From Rothia endophytica (lineage in GTDB: Bacteria; Actinomycetota; Actinomycetes; Actinomycetales; Micrococcaceae), in contig NZ_CAKMSJ010000002.1 of the NCBI RefSeq assembly GCF_928381505.1, positions 1 through 64,000 of the forward strand: a DNA stretch of 64,000 nucleotides. The letters run 5' to 3'. Shown here piece after piece: positions 52,348 through 60,620 of this stretch; positions within the stretch are counted from its first letter, which is position 1, and each line of letters begins with the position of its first letter. Both the position numbers and the translations under genes were made by a program. Below the pieces are notes generated by a model. It did no database searches and was not told the origin of the DNA. It saw nothing but the letters and a program-made list of their open reading frames with translations.

Positions 52348-53060
52348 TGACTGACGAATCAGTTCATAACGAGCCAGCTGAGGGGCAGGTCAAAAATAAG
52401 ACGATTGGCCAGGTTCTTGCAGCTCTTGAGTCAGACTTTGCAGGGATCAGCGCCTCAAAAATCCGTTTCCTGGAGGACAAGGGGCTGGTGAGCCCCCAGC
52501 GCACCAATACCGGCTACCGCAAGTATTCGGCCCAGGATATTGAGCGCCTGCGCTATGTCCTAGAGTTGCAGCGTGACCAGTACCTCCCTCTCAAGGTGAT
52601 TAGGGAGCGTTTAGCTGATTTGGACGCTGGCAAGGTTCAGGTGGCTCAACCTGAAATTGAAGCTGTAGAGACTCAAACTGCTGAGGATCCTGCGCCCTCC
52701 CGATCTTTTACCCTGCGTGAGTTGGGCCAGGAGGCTGAAGTCGACATGCCGTTGCTTCGCGAGCTCATCAAATATGGTCTGCTTCTAGAGAATAAAGAAG
52801 CCTATGATGAATATGATCTGGCGGTCACCAAGGTGTGTAATCAGCTGACCGCCCACGGTCTGCACCCTCGCCATCTGCGGGCTTTTAGGGCTGCAGCTGA
52901 CCGTGAGGTTGATCTGGTTGAAACCGCGGTAGGGCCGCTTGCCCTGCGCAGGGACGAGACCTCTCGTGCTCGTGCAGCTGAACTGGCGGGGGATATCGCT
53001 CAGCTCTTGCTGCGCCTGCACATGGGCCTGGTTGCTGGGTCAATGCCTACCTACGAATAG
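52347..53060 (+). CDS. MerR-family regulator FtsR-type
   Basis: 237 residues. MerR winged helix near the N-terminus (IGQVLAALESDFAGISASKIRFLEDKGLVSPQRTNTGYRKYSAQDIERLRYVLELQ), followed by a second helical domain. The position after garA corresponds to Rv1828 and to corynebacterial FtsR, which activates ftsZ; the function here is inferred from that. Translationally coupled to garA (TAATG). Confidence 0.85.
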   Translation: MTDESVHNEPAEGQVKNKTIGQVLAALESDFAGISASKIRFLEDKGLVSPQRTNTGYRKYSAQDIERLRYVLELQRDQYLPLKVIRERLADLDAGKVQVAQPEIEAVETQTAEDPAPSRSFTLRELGQEAEVDMPLLRELIKYGLLLENKEAYDEYDLAVTKVCNQLTAHGLHPRHLRAFRAAADREVDLVETAVGPLALRRDETSRARAAELAGDIAQLLLRLHMGLVAGSMPTYE

Positions 53061-53251
53061 GGCGGATGCCGCTGTGGGCAGTCCACTGAGGGGCCGCTCT
53101 TGGTAGGAAGTTTTAATGGTGGTCTGTCTTAATGACGAGAACCACGTTAAAACGCCGTGCTGAGCCAGGGCGCTTTAAACCCGAAAATGGGTGAGCGCCG
53201 GGTAGGATAGGTACAGTTCAAATCGTTGTAGAGGAAGGGATCGCTGTTATC

Positions 53252-53899
53252 GTGAAGCATCATGACCCAACAGTAGAACATAGCGCGCTAAGAGGCGTAC
53301 CTTCTTCTATGGATCAACCGTTGCTGGGGTTTGATGAAGTGCTTCATCGTGCTTCCCCCGTAGGCCAGCAGGGCGTTCTCTTTGATGACCCCGTGTCATT
53401 GGTGGATGAAAATCTTGGCTACCGTGGGCCCACTGCTTGCAAGGCTGCCGGTATCACCTATCGTCAGCTAGATTACTGGGCACGCACCCAGCTGGTTGAA
53501 CCCACTGTCCGGTCGGCTAAGGGTTCGGGCTCTCAGCGTCTTTATTCTTTCCGTGACGTATTGGTTCTAAAAATTGTTAAGCGCCTACTAGACACCGGTG
53601 TTTCCCTTCAGCAGATTCGTACCTCTGTAGAGCACCTGCGTACTCGTGGGGTAGAAGATCTTGCTGGTATTACCCTGATGTCAGACGGCGCTAGCGTTTA
53701 TGAGTGCACCTCAGCCTCAGAAGTTATCGATCTGGTACAGGCGGGTCAGGGCGTCTTTGGCATTGCTATTGGTAGGGTTTGGCGAGAGCTCGAAGTATCG
53801 CTCAGTGAGCTACCTGGTGAAAACACTGCCGTTGAAGAAGCCAGCATCGAAATCCATGATGAACTTTCCGCGCGACGAGCTCGCAAGGCTGGCGCATAG
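53252..53899 (+). CDS. MerR-family regulator (Rv1830-like)
   Basis: 215 residues. MerR helix-turn-helix (GYRGPTACKAAGITYRQLDYWARTQLVEPTVRSAKGSGSQRLYSFRDVLVLKIVKRLLDTGVSLQQIRT) about 60 residues from the start. GTG 53252 follows AGGAAGGGA at a long distance. TAGGAT at about 53202 may be its -10 box. The DUF151/bifunctional nuclease gene that lies between the two MerR genes in mycobacteria is absent. Confidence 0.85.
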   Translation: MKHHDPTVEHSALRGVPSSMDQPLLGFDEVLHRASPVGQQGVLFDDPVSLVDENLGYRGPTACKAAGITYRQLDYWARTQLVEPTVRSAKGSGSQRLYSFRDVLVLKIVKRLLDTGVSLQQIRTSVEHLRTRGVEDLAGITLMSDGASVYECTSASEVIDLVQAGQGVFGIAIGRVWRELEVSLSELPGENTAVEEASIEIHDELSARRARKAGA

Positions 53900-53922
53900 A
53901 ACTTTTCTTAGTTTAAAAACGT

Positions 53923-53952
53923 CGAGGGCCCCTCTTACCAGAGGGGCCCTCG
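53923..53952. terminator. convergent terminator merR / parA-like
   Basis: Perfect 13-bp stem CGAGGGCCCCTCT (53923-53935) / AGAGGGGCCCTCG (53940-53952), 4-nt loop. Confidence 0.82.
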
Positions 53953-53981
53953 GCCGTTAACTGATAAAGAAACGAAGCAGT

Positions 53982-54812
53982 TTACTCCACTGGCGTGCTC
54001 AACATCTGCTCGGGGAAGAGCCCCTGCAGGAGCCCGGTGAAAGCAGTCGCTAGGGGCTGAGCATCTGCCTCAGGCCAGTAATGCACAGGGTAGGCTGACC
54101 CCTGAATTCTTTGGAGTATGGGGGCCTCTGGCAGGGTGGTTGAAGCAACCAGGTCACCAAAAAGAATGCGCATTTCTTCGGTGCGGTAGTCGTGCTCTGG
54201 GTCTGAGTCGCGCACCTTATTGATCACGATAGAAGCTGACTTCACTGCATATTCAGTGTGCGCCTCAAACCTGGCAATGGCTCGTAGCGTGCGCTCTGAG
54301 CCGGCAACTGAAAAGAGCGAGGGCTCTGCAACAGAAATGACTCGGTCGCTGGCGGCCCATGCCATTTCGGTCAGCCTGCCTAGTGTGGGTGGGCAGTCAA
54401 TCAAAATGAGGTCAAAGGTATCACGGACGCTCACCAGCAGATTGCTCAGAATGGGGAGCGTTACCTGGGGGTCAAGTGACTCTAGTGCTGTTGACCGGGC
54501 GGAGCCGCGAGCAACCCACACCCCGGCGTCCAAACCGGTGCTGGATGCATTGCCCAGGCTACCTAACGAAACCCAGCTGCTGGCTACCAGCTCATGGTCA
54601 AGGTCGGTCTCTCTTGGGTCTATGAGTAATGAGGCGATGTCGCTACCCTGCTGGCTACTGACCCCCAAGCCGGTGGAGGCATCGCCGTGGGGGTCAAGGT
54701 CAACCACCAGCACTCTTAAGCCAGAAGCCTGAGCGGCAGATGCTAGCCCCAGGGTAACGGATGTTTTACCCACTCCGCCTTTGAGGCTGCTGATACTCAC
54801 TATGCTTGCCAA
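53982..54812 (-). CDS. orphan ParA-family ATPase
   Basis: 276 residues. Deviant Walker A KGGVGKTS at residues 11-18, VVDLDPHGDASTGLG and LIDCPPTLGRLTEMAW. No parB or parS-like site is adjacent. ParA-like orphans sit at this place in several actinobacteria; the cargo is unknown. Second ParA-type protein of the window. Confidence 0.82.
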   Translation of the reverse strand: MASIVSISSLKGGVGKTSVTLGLASAAQASGLRVLVVDLDPHGDASTGLGVSSQQGSDIASLLIDPRETDLDHELVASSWVSLGSLGNASSTGLDAGVWVARGSARSTALESLDPQVTLPILSNLLVSVRDTFDLILIDCPPTLGRLTEMAWAASDRVISVAEPSLFSVAGSERTLRAIARFEAHTEYAVKSASIVINKVRDSDPEHDYRTEEMRILFGDLVASTTLPEAPILQRIQGSAYPVHYWPEADAQPLATAFTGLLQGLFPEQMLSTPVE

Positions 54813-55102
54813 ATTGGTGTCTGCCTCTCACAAAGGGTCAATAGATCTCAGCTCTATGCTACCCAATAACCGGCACCTGTCTGGGGGCTAGATTAAAGCT
54901 AATGGTCAGACCACACCTGTGTTCTATATCCAATCATGTTATGAGTTTCACAATAAGCTGTTTCGTTACGTCCAACATGACCAAAAATGAGACAAAAATC
55001 GAGCATAGCTTGTTCTGAGCTATATATTTGAGGTGTTCACACACAGAGTCGTGGCTAAAGTTCCACTGGATAACCCCAGGGCACGGAACGGAACGGAAAA
55101 AT

Positions 55103-58100
55103 ATGTTTTCAAAAGTTTTGGTCGCAAACCGCGGCGAGATCGCTATCCGCGCTTACCGCGCGGCGTACGAGCTCGGCGCTAAGACCGTTGGTGTCTTCCC
55201 CTATGAAGACCGCCACTCCATTCACCGCCAGCAGGCAGATGAGGCTTACCCCATCGGTGAAGAAGGGCATCCCGTTCGGGCTTACCTGGATATTGATGAG
55301 ATCATTCGCGTCGCCAAAGATGCCGGTGCGGATGCTATCTACCCCGGCTACGGTTTTCTTTCTGAGAATCCAGACCTAGCCCGTGCGGCTGCCGCTAACG
55401 GCATTACCTTTATCGGCCCGCCCCCGGAGGTGCTGGAACTTGCCGGTAATAAGGTTGAGGCGCTGAAGGCTGCTCGTCGAGCAGGCATTCCCGTCCTGAA
55501 GTCAACCGAACCCAGCGCAGATGTTGAAAAACTGTTGGCTGAAGCTGAGGAAATTGGTTTTCCCATCTTCGTTAAGGCTGTCGCCGGTGGTGGTGGCCGC
55601 GGTATGCGCCGCGTAGAAAAGCGTGAAGACTTGCGGGCTTCCATGGAAGCCGCCATGCGTGAGGCTGATACAGCCTTCGGTGACCCCACCGTCTTCCTTG
55701 AACAGGCAGTACTGCGCCCCCGCCACATCGAGGTGCAGATTCTTGCCGATAGCCAGGGCAATATCGTCCATCTATTTGAGCGTGACTGCTCCCTGCAGCG
55801 CCGCCACCAGAAGGTCGTTGAGATTGCACCTGCGCCTAACCTGGACGATGAGATCCGACAGGCACTCTTCCGCGACGCGGTAAAATTTGCTAAGGAGCTG
55901 GGCTATGTCAACGCTGGCACCGTGGAGTTCTTGGTTGACACCGCCGGTGAACGCGCTGGTCAGCACGTCTTTATTGAGATGAACCCCCGCATCCAGGTGG
56001 AGCACACCGTCACTGAAGAGGTCACCGACGTTGACCTAGTTCAGTCACAGATGCGCATTGCAGCGGGGGAGAGCCTCGAAGATTTGGGCATTCGCCAGGA
56101 CGAGCTGCGTGTACGCGGCTATGCACTGCAGTCCCGTATCACCACCGAGGACCCCGCGAACGGCTTCCGCCCGGACGTGGGCAAGGTGACCTACTACCGC
56201 TCAGCAGGTGGCTCCGGCATCCGTCTGGATGGCGGTACCGTCTACACCGGCGCAGAAATCTCACCCCACTTCGATTCCATGCTGGTTAAGCTCACCTGCC
56301 GTGGCCGCACCTTTGAAGCAGCCGTCCAGCGAGCCTCCCGTGCACTGGCAGAGTTCCGCATTCGCGGTATCTCCACCAACATTCCCTTCATCCAGGCAGT
56401 GTTGCAGGACCCCACCTTCCGCGCCGGTGATGTCTCAACCCCCTTCATCGACGAACACCCGGAGCTGCTGACCAAGAAGCCCTCGGCTGACCGCGGCACT
56501 AAGGCTTTGCAGTACCTTGCTAACGTCACGGTGAATAAGCCCCACGGTGAGCGCATTGAGGGTATTGACCCTCGCCATAAGCTGCCCCGTTTCCCCGGCG
56601 ATAAGGTGGAAGAGCCCTTCCGCTCACCCTTTGACGCCTCTAATCACCAGCCCCCGGCTGGCTGGCGTCAGAAGCTCCTTGAACTCGGCCCCGAAGGCTT
56701 TGCCAAGGCTGTTCGTGACACTAAGGAGGTGCTGGTTACTGATACCACCTTCCGTGATGCCCACCAGTCGCTGTTGGCAACCCGTGTGCGTACCCGCGAC
56801 CTGCTGGCAGCGGCACCCGCGGTAGCCCACACCATCCCGCAGCTCTTCTCGGTTGAGGCCTGGGGCGGTGCAACCTACGACGTTGCCCTGCGCTTCCTCT
56901 CTGAGGACCCATGGGAACGCCTGGCCCACCTGCGTGAGGCCATGCCCAACCTGCCCATCCAGATGCTGCTGCGCGGCCGTAACACCGTGGGCTACACCCC
57001 GTACCCCACAGAGGTCACTGATGCTTTCGTCAAGGAAGCAGCAGAAACCGGTGTCGATATCTTCCGTATCTTTGACTCGCTCAACGATGTCTCACAGATG
57101 ACCCCGGCCATTAAGGCTGTGCGCGCCACCGGCACCGCAGTAGCTGAAGTAGCCATCTGCTACACCGGCGATATGCTCTCACCCGATGAAAAGACCTACA
57201 CCCTGGACTACTACCTGAACCTAGCTGACCAGGTAGTAGAAGCAGGTGCCCACATCCTTGCAATCAAGGACATGGCCGGCCTTCTGCGTCCTGAAGCAGC
57301 CCGCCGCCTGGTCAGCGCTCTACGCGAGCGCTTTGACCTGCCGGTTCACCTGCATACCCACGACACCGCCGGTGGTCAGGTTGGCACCTTGCTGGCAGCT
57401 GTAGAAGCCGGTGTGGACGTGGTGGACGTAGCAAGTGCTTCCATGGCTGGTACCACCTCCCAGCCTTCCTTCTCAGCTCTCGTCGGTGCACTTCAGTACA
57501 CCGACCGTGACACCGGTATCTCGCTGGAGGCAGCATGCGCCCTGGAACCCTACTGGGAAGCCCTGCGCGCTATCTACAAGCCTTTCGAGATGGGGCTGAG
57601 TTCACCGACCGGCCGTGTTTACACCCACGAAATCCCCGGTGGTCAGCTCTCTAACCTGCGTGCCCAGGCAAATGCGCTGGGACTGGGGGAGCGCTTCGAA
57701 GACATCGAAGATATGTACGCTGCCGCTGACCGCATGTTGGGCCATATCGTCAAGGTGACCCCCTCTTCTAAGGTGGTGGGTGATCTTGCTCTGCAGCTGG
57801 TAGGCATGGGCGTCTCACCGGAAGACTTCGAGAAGGATCCGCAGAAGTTTGATGTACCTGACTCGGTCATCGGCTTCCTCAACGGCGAGCTGGGTACCCC
57901 GCCCGCTGGCTGGCCCGAGCCCTTCCGCACACGCGCCCTGGAGGGTCGCAAGCTCTCCAAGCCCTCTGTCAACGAACTCTCGGCCGAAGACCTAGCCGCT
58001 CTTGAGGGAGATTCCGAGACCCGCCGTTCAACCTTGAACCGACTGCTCTTCCCCGCCCCCACCCGCGAGTTTGAGAAGACCCGTGATGAATTCGGCGATG

Positions 58101-58552
58101 TGTCTATTCTGCACACCCGCGACTTCCTCTACGGCATGATTCTCAAGCGTGAACACGTGATTTCGCTGGGCAAGGGCGTTCGACTGATTGCCACCTTGCA
58201 GGCAATTTCTGAGGCCGATGAAAAGGGTATGCGCGAGGTTATGTGCACCCTCAACGGCCAGCAGCGCACCGTCAAGGTCCGTGACAACTCCATCGAGTCC
58301 AACGTCAAGGAAGCCGAAAAGGCTGATGCGTCTAACTCCGGCCACATCGCGGCCCCCTTCGCCGGTGGTGTCACCATCACCGCTAAGCCAGGGGATGAGA
58401 TTGCTGTGGGCGACCAGGTCGCAACCATTGAGGCGATGAAGATGGAAGCGTCTATCACCTCACCGGTAGCTGGCACCGTTGAGCGCATTGTCTACAACGA
58501 TGTAGCCCAGGTAGCTGGCGGTGACCTGTTGATCGTGGTCAACGTCAAGTAA
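55103..58552 (+). CDS. pyc: pyruvate carboxylase
   Basis: 1149 residues. Biotin carboxylase domain (1 to about 450, ILVANRGEIAIRAYRAAYELG-like start, AVAGGGGRGMRRV and EMNPRIQVEHTVTEEVTDVDLV), carboxyltransferase domain (about 540-1000, TTFRDAHQSLLATRVRT and ICYTGDMLSPDEKTY), and a biotinyl domain with Lys1113 in EAMKMEASI. It makes oxaloacetate from pyruvate, matching the need of the methylcitrate cycle and growth on lactate or glycerol. Start ATG 55103. The 290-nt gap upstream is AT-rich and contains ATAGCT/AGCTAT (55005-55023). Confidence 0.96.
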   Translation: MFSKVLVANRGEIAIRAYRAAYELGAKTVGVFPYEDRHSIHRQQADEAYPIGEEGHPVRAYLDIDEIIRVAKDAGADAIYPGYGFLSENPDLARAAAANGITFIGPPPEVLELAGNKVEALKAARRAGIPVLKSTEPSADVEKLLAEAEEIGFPIFVKAVAGGGGRGMRRVEKREDLRASMEAAMREADTAFGDPTVFLEQAVLRPRHIEVQILADSQGNIVHLFERDCSLQRRHQKVVEIAPAPNLDDEIRQALFRDAVKFAKELGYVNAGTVEFLVDTAGERAGQHVFIEMNPRIQVEHTVTEEVTDVDLVQSQMRIAAGESLEDLGIRQDELRVRGYALQSRITTEDPANGFRPDVGKVTYYRSAGGSGIRLDGGTVYTGAEISPHFDSMLVKLTCRGRTFEAAVQRASRALAEFRIRGISTNIPFIQAVLQDPTFRAGDVSTPFIDEHPELLTKKPSADRGTKALQYLANVTVNKPHGERIEGIDPRHKLPRFPGDKVEEPFRSPFDASNHQPPAGWRQKLLELGPEGFAKAVRDTKEVLVTDTTFRDAHQSLLATRVRTRDLLAAAPAVAHTIPQLFSVEAWGGATYDVALRFLSEDPWERLAHLREAMPNLPIQMLLRGRNTVGYTPYPTEVTDAFVKEAAETGVDIFRIFDSLNDVSQMTPAIKAVRATGTAVAEVAICYTGDMLSPDEKTYTLDYYLNLADQVVEAGAHILAIKDMAGLLRPEAARRLVSALRERFDLPVHLHTHDTAGGQVGTLLAAVEAGVDVVDVASASMAGTTSQPSFSALVGALQYTDRDTGISLEAACALEPYWEALRAIYKPFEMGLSSPTGRVYTHEIPGGQLSNLRAQANALGLGERFEDIEDMYAAADRMLGHIVKVTPSSKVVGDLALQLVGMGVSPEDFEKDPQKFDVPDSVIGFLNGELGTPPAGWPEPFRTRALEGRKLSKPSVNELSAEDLAALEGDSETRRSTLNRLLFPAPTREFEKTRDEFGDVSILHTRDFLYGMILKREHVISLGKGVRLIATLQAISEADEKGMREVMCTLNGQQRTVKVRDNSIESNVKEAEKADASNSGHIAAPFAGGVTITAKPGDEIAVGDQVATIEAMKMEASITSPVAGTVERIVYNDVAQVAGGDLLIVVNVK

Positions 58553-58570
58553 CACCGGCCCTTTGCCAAA

Positions 58571-58612
58571 GCCCTGCTCCTACCTTCTGATGAAGGTAGG
58601 AGCAGGGCTTTT
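58571..58612 (+). terminator. terminator after pyc
   Basis: Perfect 17-bp stem (58571-58587 and 58592-58608, core CTGCTCCTACCTTC), 4-nt loop, then TTTTGCTTT. Confidence 0.93.
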
Positions 58613-58703
58613 GCTTTAGGTTCCCGTTTCCCGTGTTCCGAGGACCCACGCCAGGAAGCTGAGATTACCGTGAGGCGGGGGATGGAAAGGTAGGGTAGTG
58701 GCT

Positions 58704-58916
58704 ATGAACCCTACACATTTGATGATTATTGGTTTTGGCGCCCTGCTAATTATTGTGGCAGCCGTATTGCCGCAAGCCGGCTGGAACATCTACGTCATTG
58801 GCCTGGGTGTACTGCACGTACTGGTCGGCAACATATTGGTCTTCCGGCAGATGAAGCGTAACTTTGACCAGAACATGGCTGATGCTGACGCCCGCCTAGC
58901 AGAACGCAAAGAATAG
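58704..58916 (+). CDS. small two-helix membrane protein
   Basis: 70 residues, two hydrophobic helices (MIIGFGALLIIVAAVLPQAGW and IYVIGLGVLHVLVGNILVF) and a charged C-terminal tail (MKRNFDQNMADADARLAERKE). TAGGGT at 58691-58696 ends 7 nt before ATG 58704, suggesting a leaderless start; GTG 58698 with AAGG upstream is the alternative. No family recognised. Confidence 0.7.
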   Translation: MNPTHLMIIGFGALLIIVAAVLPQAGWNIYVIGLGVLHVLVGNILVFRQMKRNFDQNMADADARLAERKE

Positions 58917-59032
58917 ATCTAGCATGCAGCTGACGAAGCTACCATCGTAGAGGGAGCCGGGAATGAAAGCTGCCTCCTGCGCGTTATCTGATACGAACGT
59001 CCAGACGCAGGTAAAGCCACTGAAAGGGCACT

Positions 59033-60439
59033 ATGACAGCGGTAAAAGAATACGATCTCATTATTATTGGTTCGGGCTCAGGCAACTCACTGATTAACGA
59101 GGACTGGGACGGCAAGAAGGTTGCCATGATTGATGGCGGGCGATTTGGCGGCACCTGCCTCAACTTCGGTTGTATCCCCACCAAGATGTATGTGTACCCT
59201 GCCTCAGTGATTGCCCGAGCGAAGGACGCCACCAAACTCGGTATCGAGGTTGAGCATAAGAACACTGCCTGGCAGCAAATCCGCGACCGTATCTTCTCCC
59301 GTATTGACGCGATTAGCGAGGGTGGTTTGGACTGGCGCAAGCGGCAGCCTTCCGTTGACGTATACGAGGAGTACGCTCGCTTCACCGACTCTCACACGCT
59401 GGTCACTGACAGCGGAGTGCAGCTGACCGCTCCCCAAATTGTGCTGGCTACAGGTTCACGAGTGACCCTGCCTGAGGTACCCGGTATAGACCTGCCCCAG
59501 GTGCATACCTCTGATACCGTGATGCGTATCGATGAGCTGCCGGACCGCGTTGTAGTGATTGGGGGCGGTTTTATCGCTGCTGAGTTCGCCCACGTCTTTA
59601 GCGGTCTGGGGTCTAAGGTAACCCAAGCAGTGCGCTCAGAGCGACTCTTGCGTGGCCACGACGATACCATTGCCGAACAGTTTGCCCACGTTGCAGCCCA
59701 ACACTGGGACTTGCGCACCGGGCACCCACTAGTCAGCATTGAACCTGCTGACGGTGGTGCCGTAACCGTGGTCTTCGATGTAGACGGTGAGCGGGTTGAA
59801 GTAGAGACCGATCTGGTTTTGGTGGCAACCGGTCGAACCCCCAATTCTGATACCGTCAACGCCGCCCCCTTCTTTGATATGGACGACCGGGGCTTGGTGA
59901 CCGTAGACCAGCACCAGCGGGTGCTCTCGGCTGGCAGCCCTGTCAAGGGCGTCTGGGCTCTGGGGGATGTATCGTCTCCCTACCAGCTCAAACATGTTGC
60001 GAACGCCGAGATGCGTACGGTTCAGCACAACCTGTTGAACCCAGAGGACCTGGAATCCACCGACCACCGTTATGTTCCGTCTGCTGTTTTCACCCACCCC
60101 CAAATTGCGGCAGTTGGTCTCACCGAAACCCAGGCGCGTCAGCAGGCTGAGTCTGAAGGTTTTGAGATCACCATCAAGGTGCAGAAGATGGGGGATGTCG
60201 CCTATGGCTGGGCGATGGAAGATGACGCCGGGCTCTGCAAGCTGATTGCCCGTAAGGACACCGGCGAACTGCTGGGCGCTCACCTAATCGGTGAAGATTC
60301 CGCTAACCTCATTCAGCCCCTGATCCAGGCTATGAGCTTCGGGCTGAGCGCTCAGGACATGGCGCGCGGCCAGTACTGGATTCACCCCGCGCTCACTGAA
60401 GTCGTTGAAAACGCCCTCCTCGGTTTGGAGCTCGACTAA
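59033..60439 (+). CDS. mtr: mycothione reductase
   Basis: 468 residues of the pyridine nucleotide-disulfide reductase family. FAD motif IIIGSGSGNSLIN, redox-active GGTCLNFGCIPTK (Cys42, Cys47), NAD(P) motif VVVIGGGFIAAEFA, GRTPNSD and the C-terminal active-site His451-Glu456 (IHPALTE). SGSGN and the FGC motif mark mycothione reductases over glutathione or lipoamide enzymes. It recycles oxidised mycothiol, which places the organism in the actinobacteria. Confidence 0.93.
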   Translation: MTAVKEYDLIIIGSGSGNSLINEDWDGKKVAMIDGGRFGGTCLNFGCIPTKMYVYPASVIARAKDATKLGIEVEHKNTAWQQIRDRIFSRIDAISEGGLDWRKRQPSVDVYEEYARFTDSHTLVTDSGVQLTAPQIVLATGSRVTLPEVPGIDLPQVHTSDTVMRIDELPDRVVVIGGGFIAAEFAHVFSGLGSKVTQAVRSERLLRGHDDTIAEQFAHVAAQHWDLRTGHPLVSIEPADGGAVTVVFDVDGERVEVETDLVLVATGRTPNSDTVNAAPFFDMDDRGLVTVDQHQRVLSAGSPVKGVWALGDVSSPYQLKHVANAEMRTVQHNLLNPEDLESTDHRYVPSAVFTHPQIAAVGLTETQARQQAESEGFEITIKVQKMGDVAYGWAMEDDAGLCKLIARKDTGELLGAHLIGEDSANLIQPLIQAMSFGLSAQDMARGQYWIHPALTEVVENALLGLELD

Positions 60440-60460
60440 AGTTCCTGAATTTCGTCAAGA

Positions 60461-60502
60461 CCCCGCTAGCCTGTCCCCATTGTGGCTAGTGGGGCTTTGT
60501 TT
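60461..60502 (+). terminator. terminator after mtr
   Basis: CCCCGCTAGCC (60461-60471) / GGCTAGTGGGG (60484-60494), one G-T pair, followed by CTTTGTTTT. Confidence 0.8.
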
Positions 60503-60510
60503 TATGCTCT

Positions 60511-60531
60511 GATAACCTCCTGTTCACCAGG
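60511..60531 (+). promoter_or_regulatory. candidate PHO box
   Basis: Two adjacent 11-bp units, GATAACCTCCT and GTTCACCAGGC, start at 60511 and 60522. The second matches the actinobacterial PhoP unit GTTCACC exactly and the first at five of seven bases. It lies 90 bp upstream of the phosphatase PhoX gene, where phosphate control is expected. Confidence 0.4.
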
Positions 60532-60620
60532 CTGCTCCCCAGACGTTACCTTGCTTTGTCATAGTCAGTGAGGCTGCTCCCACCAGCTACACCTCACACA
60601 CTGTTCGAAGGAAGAACGCC

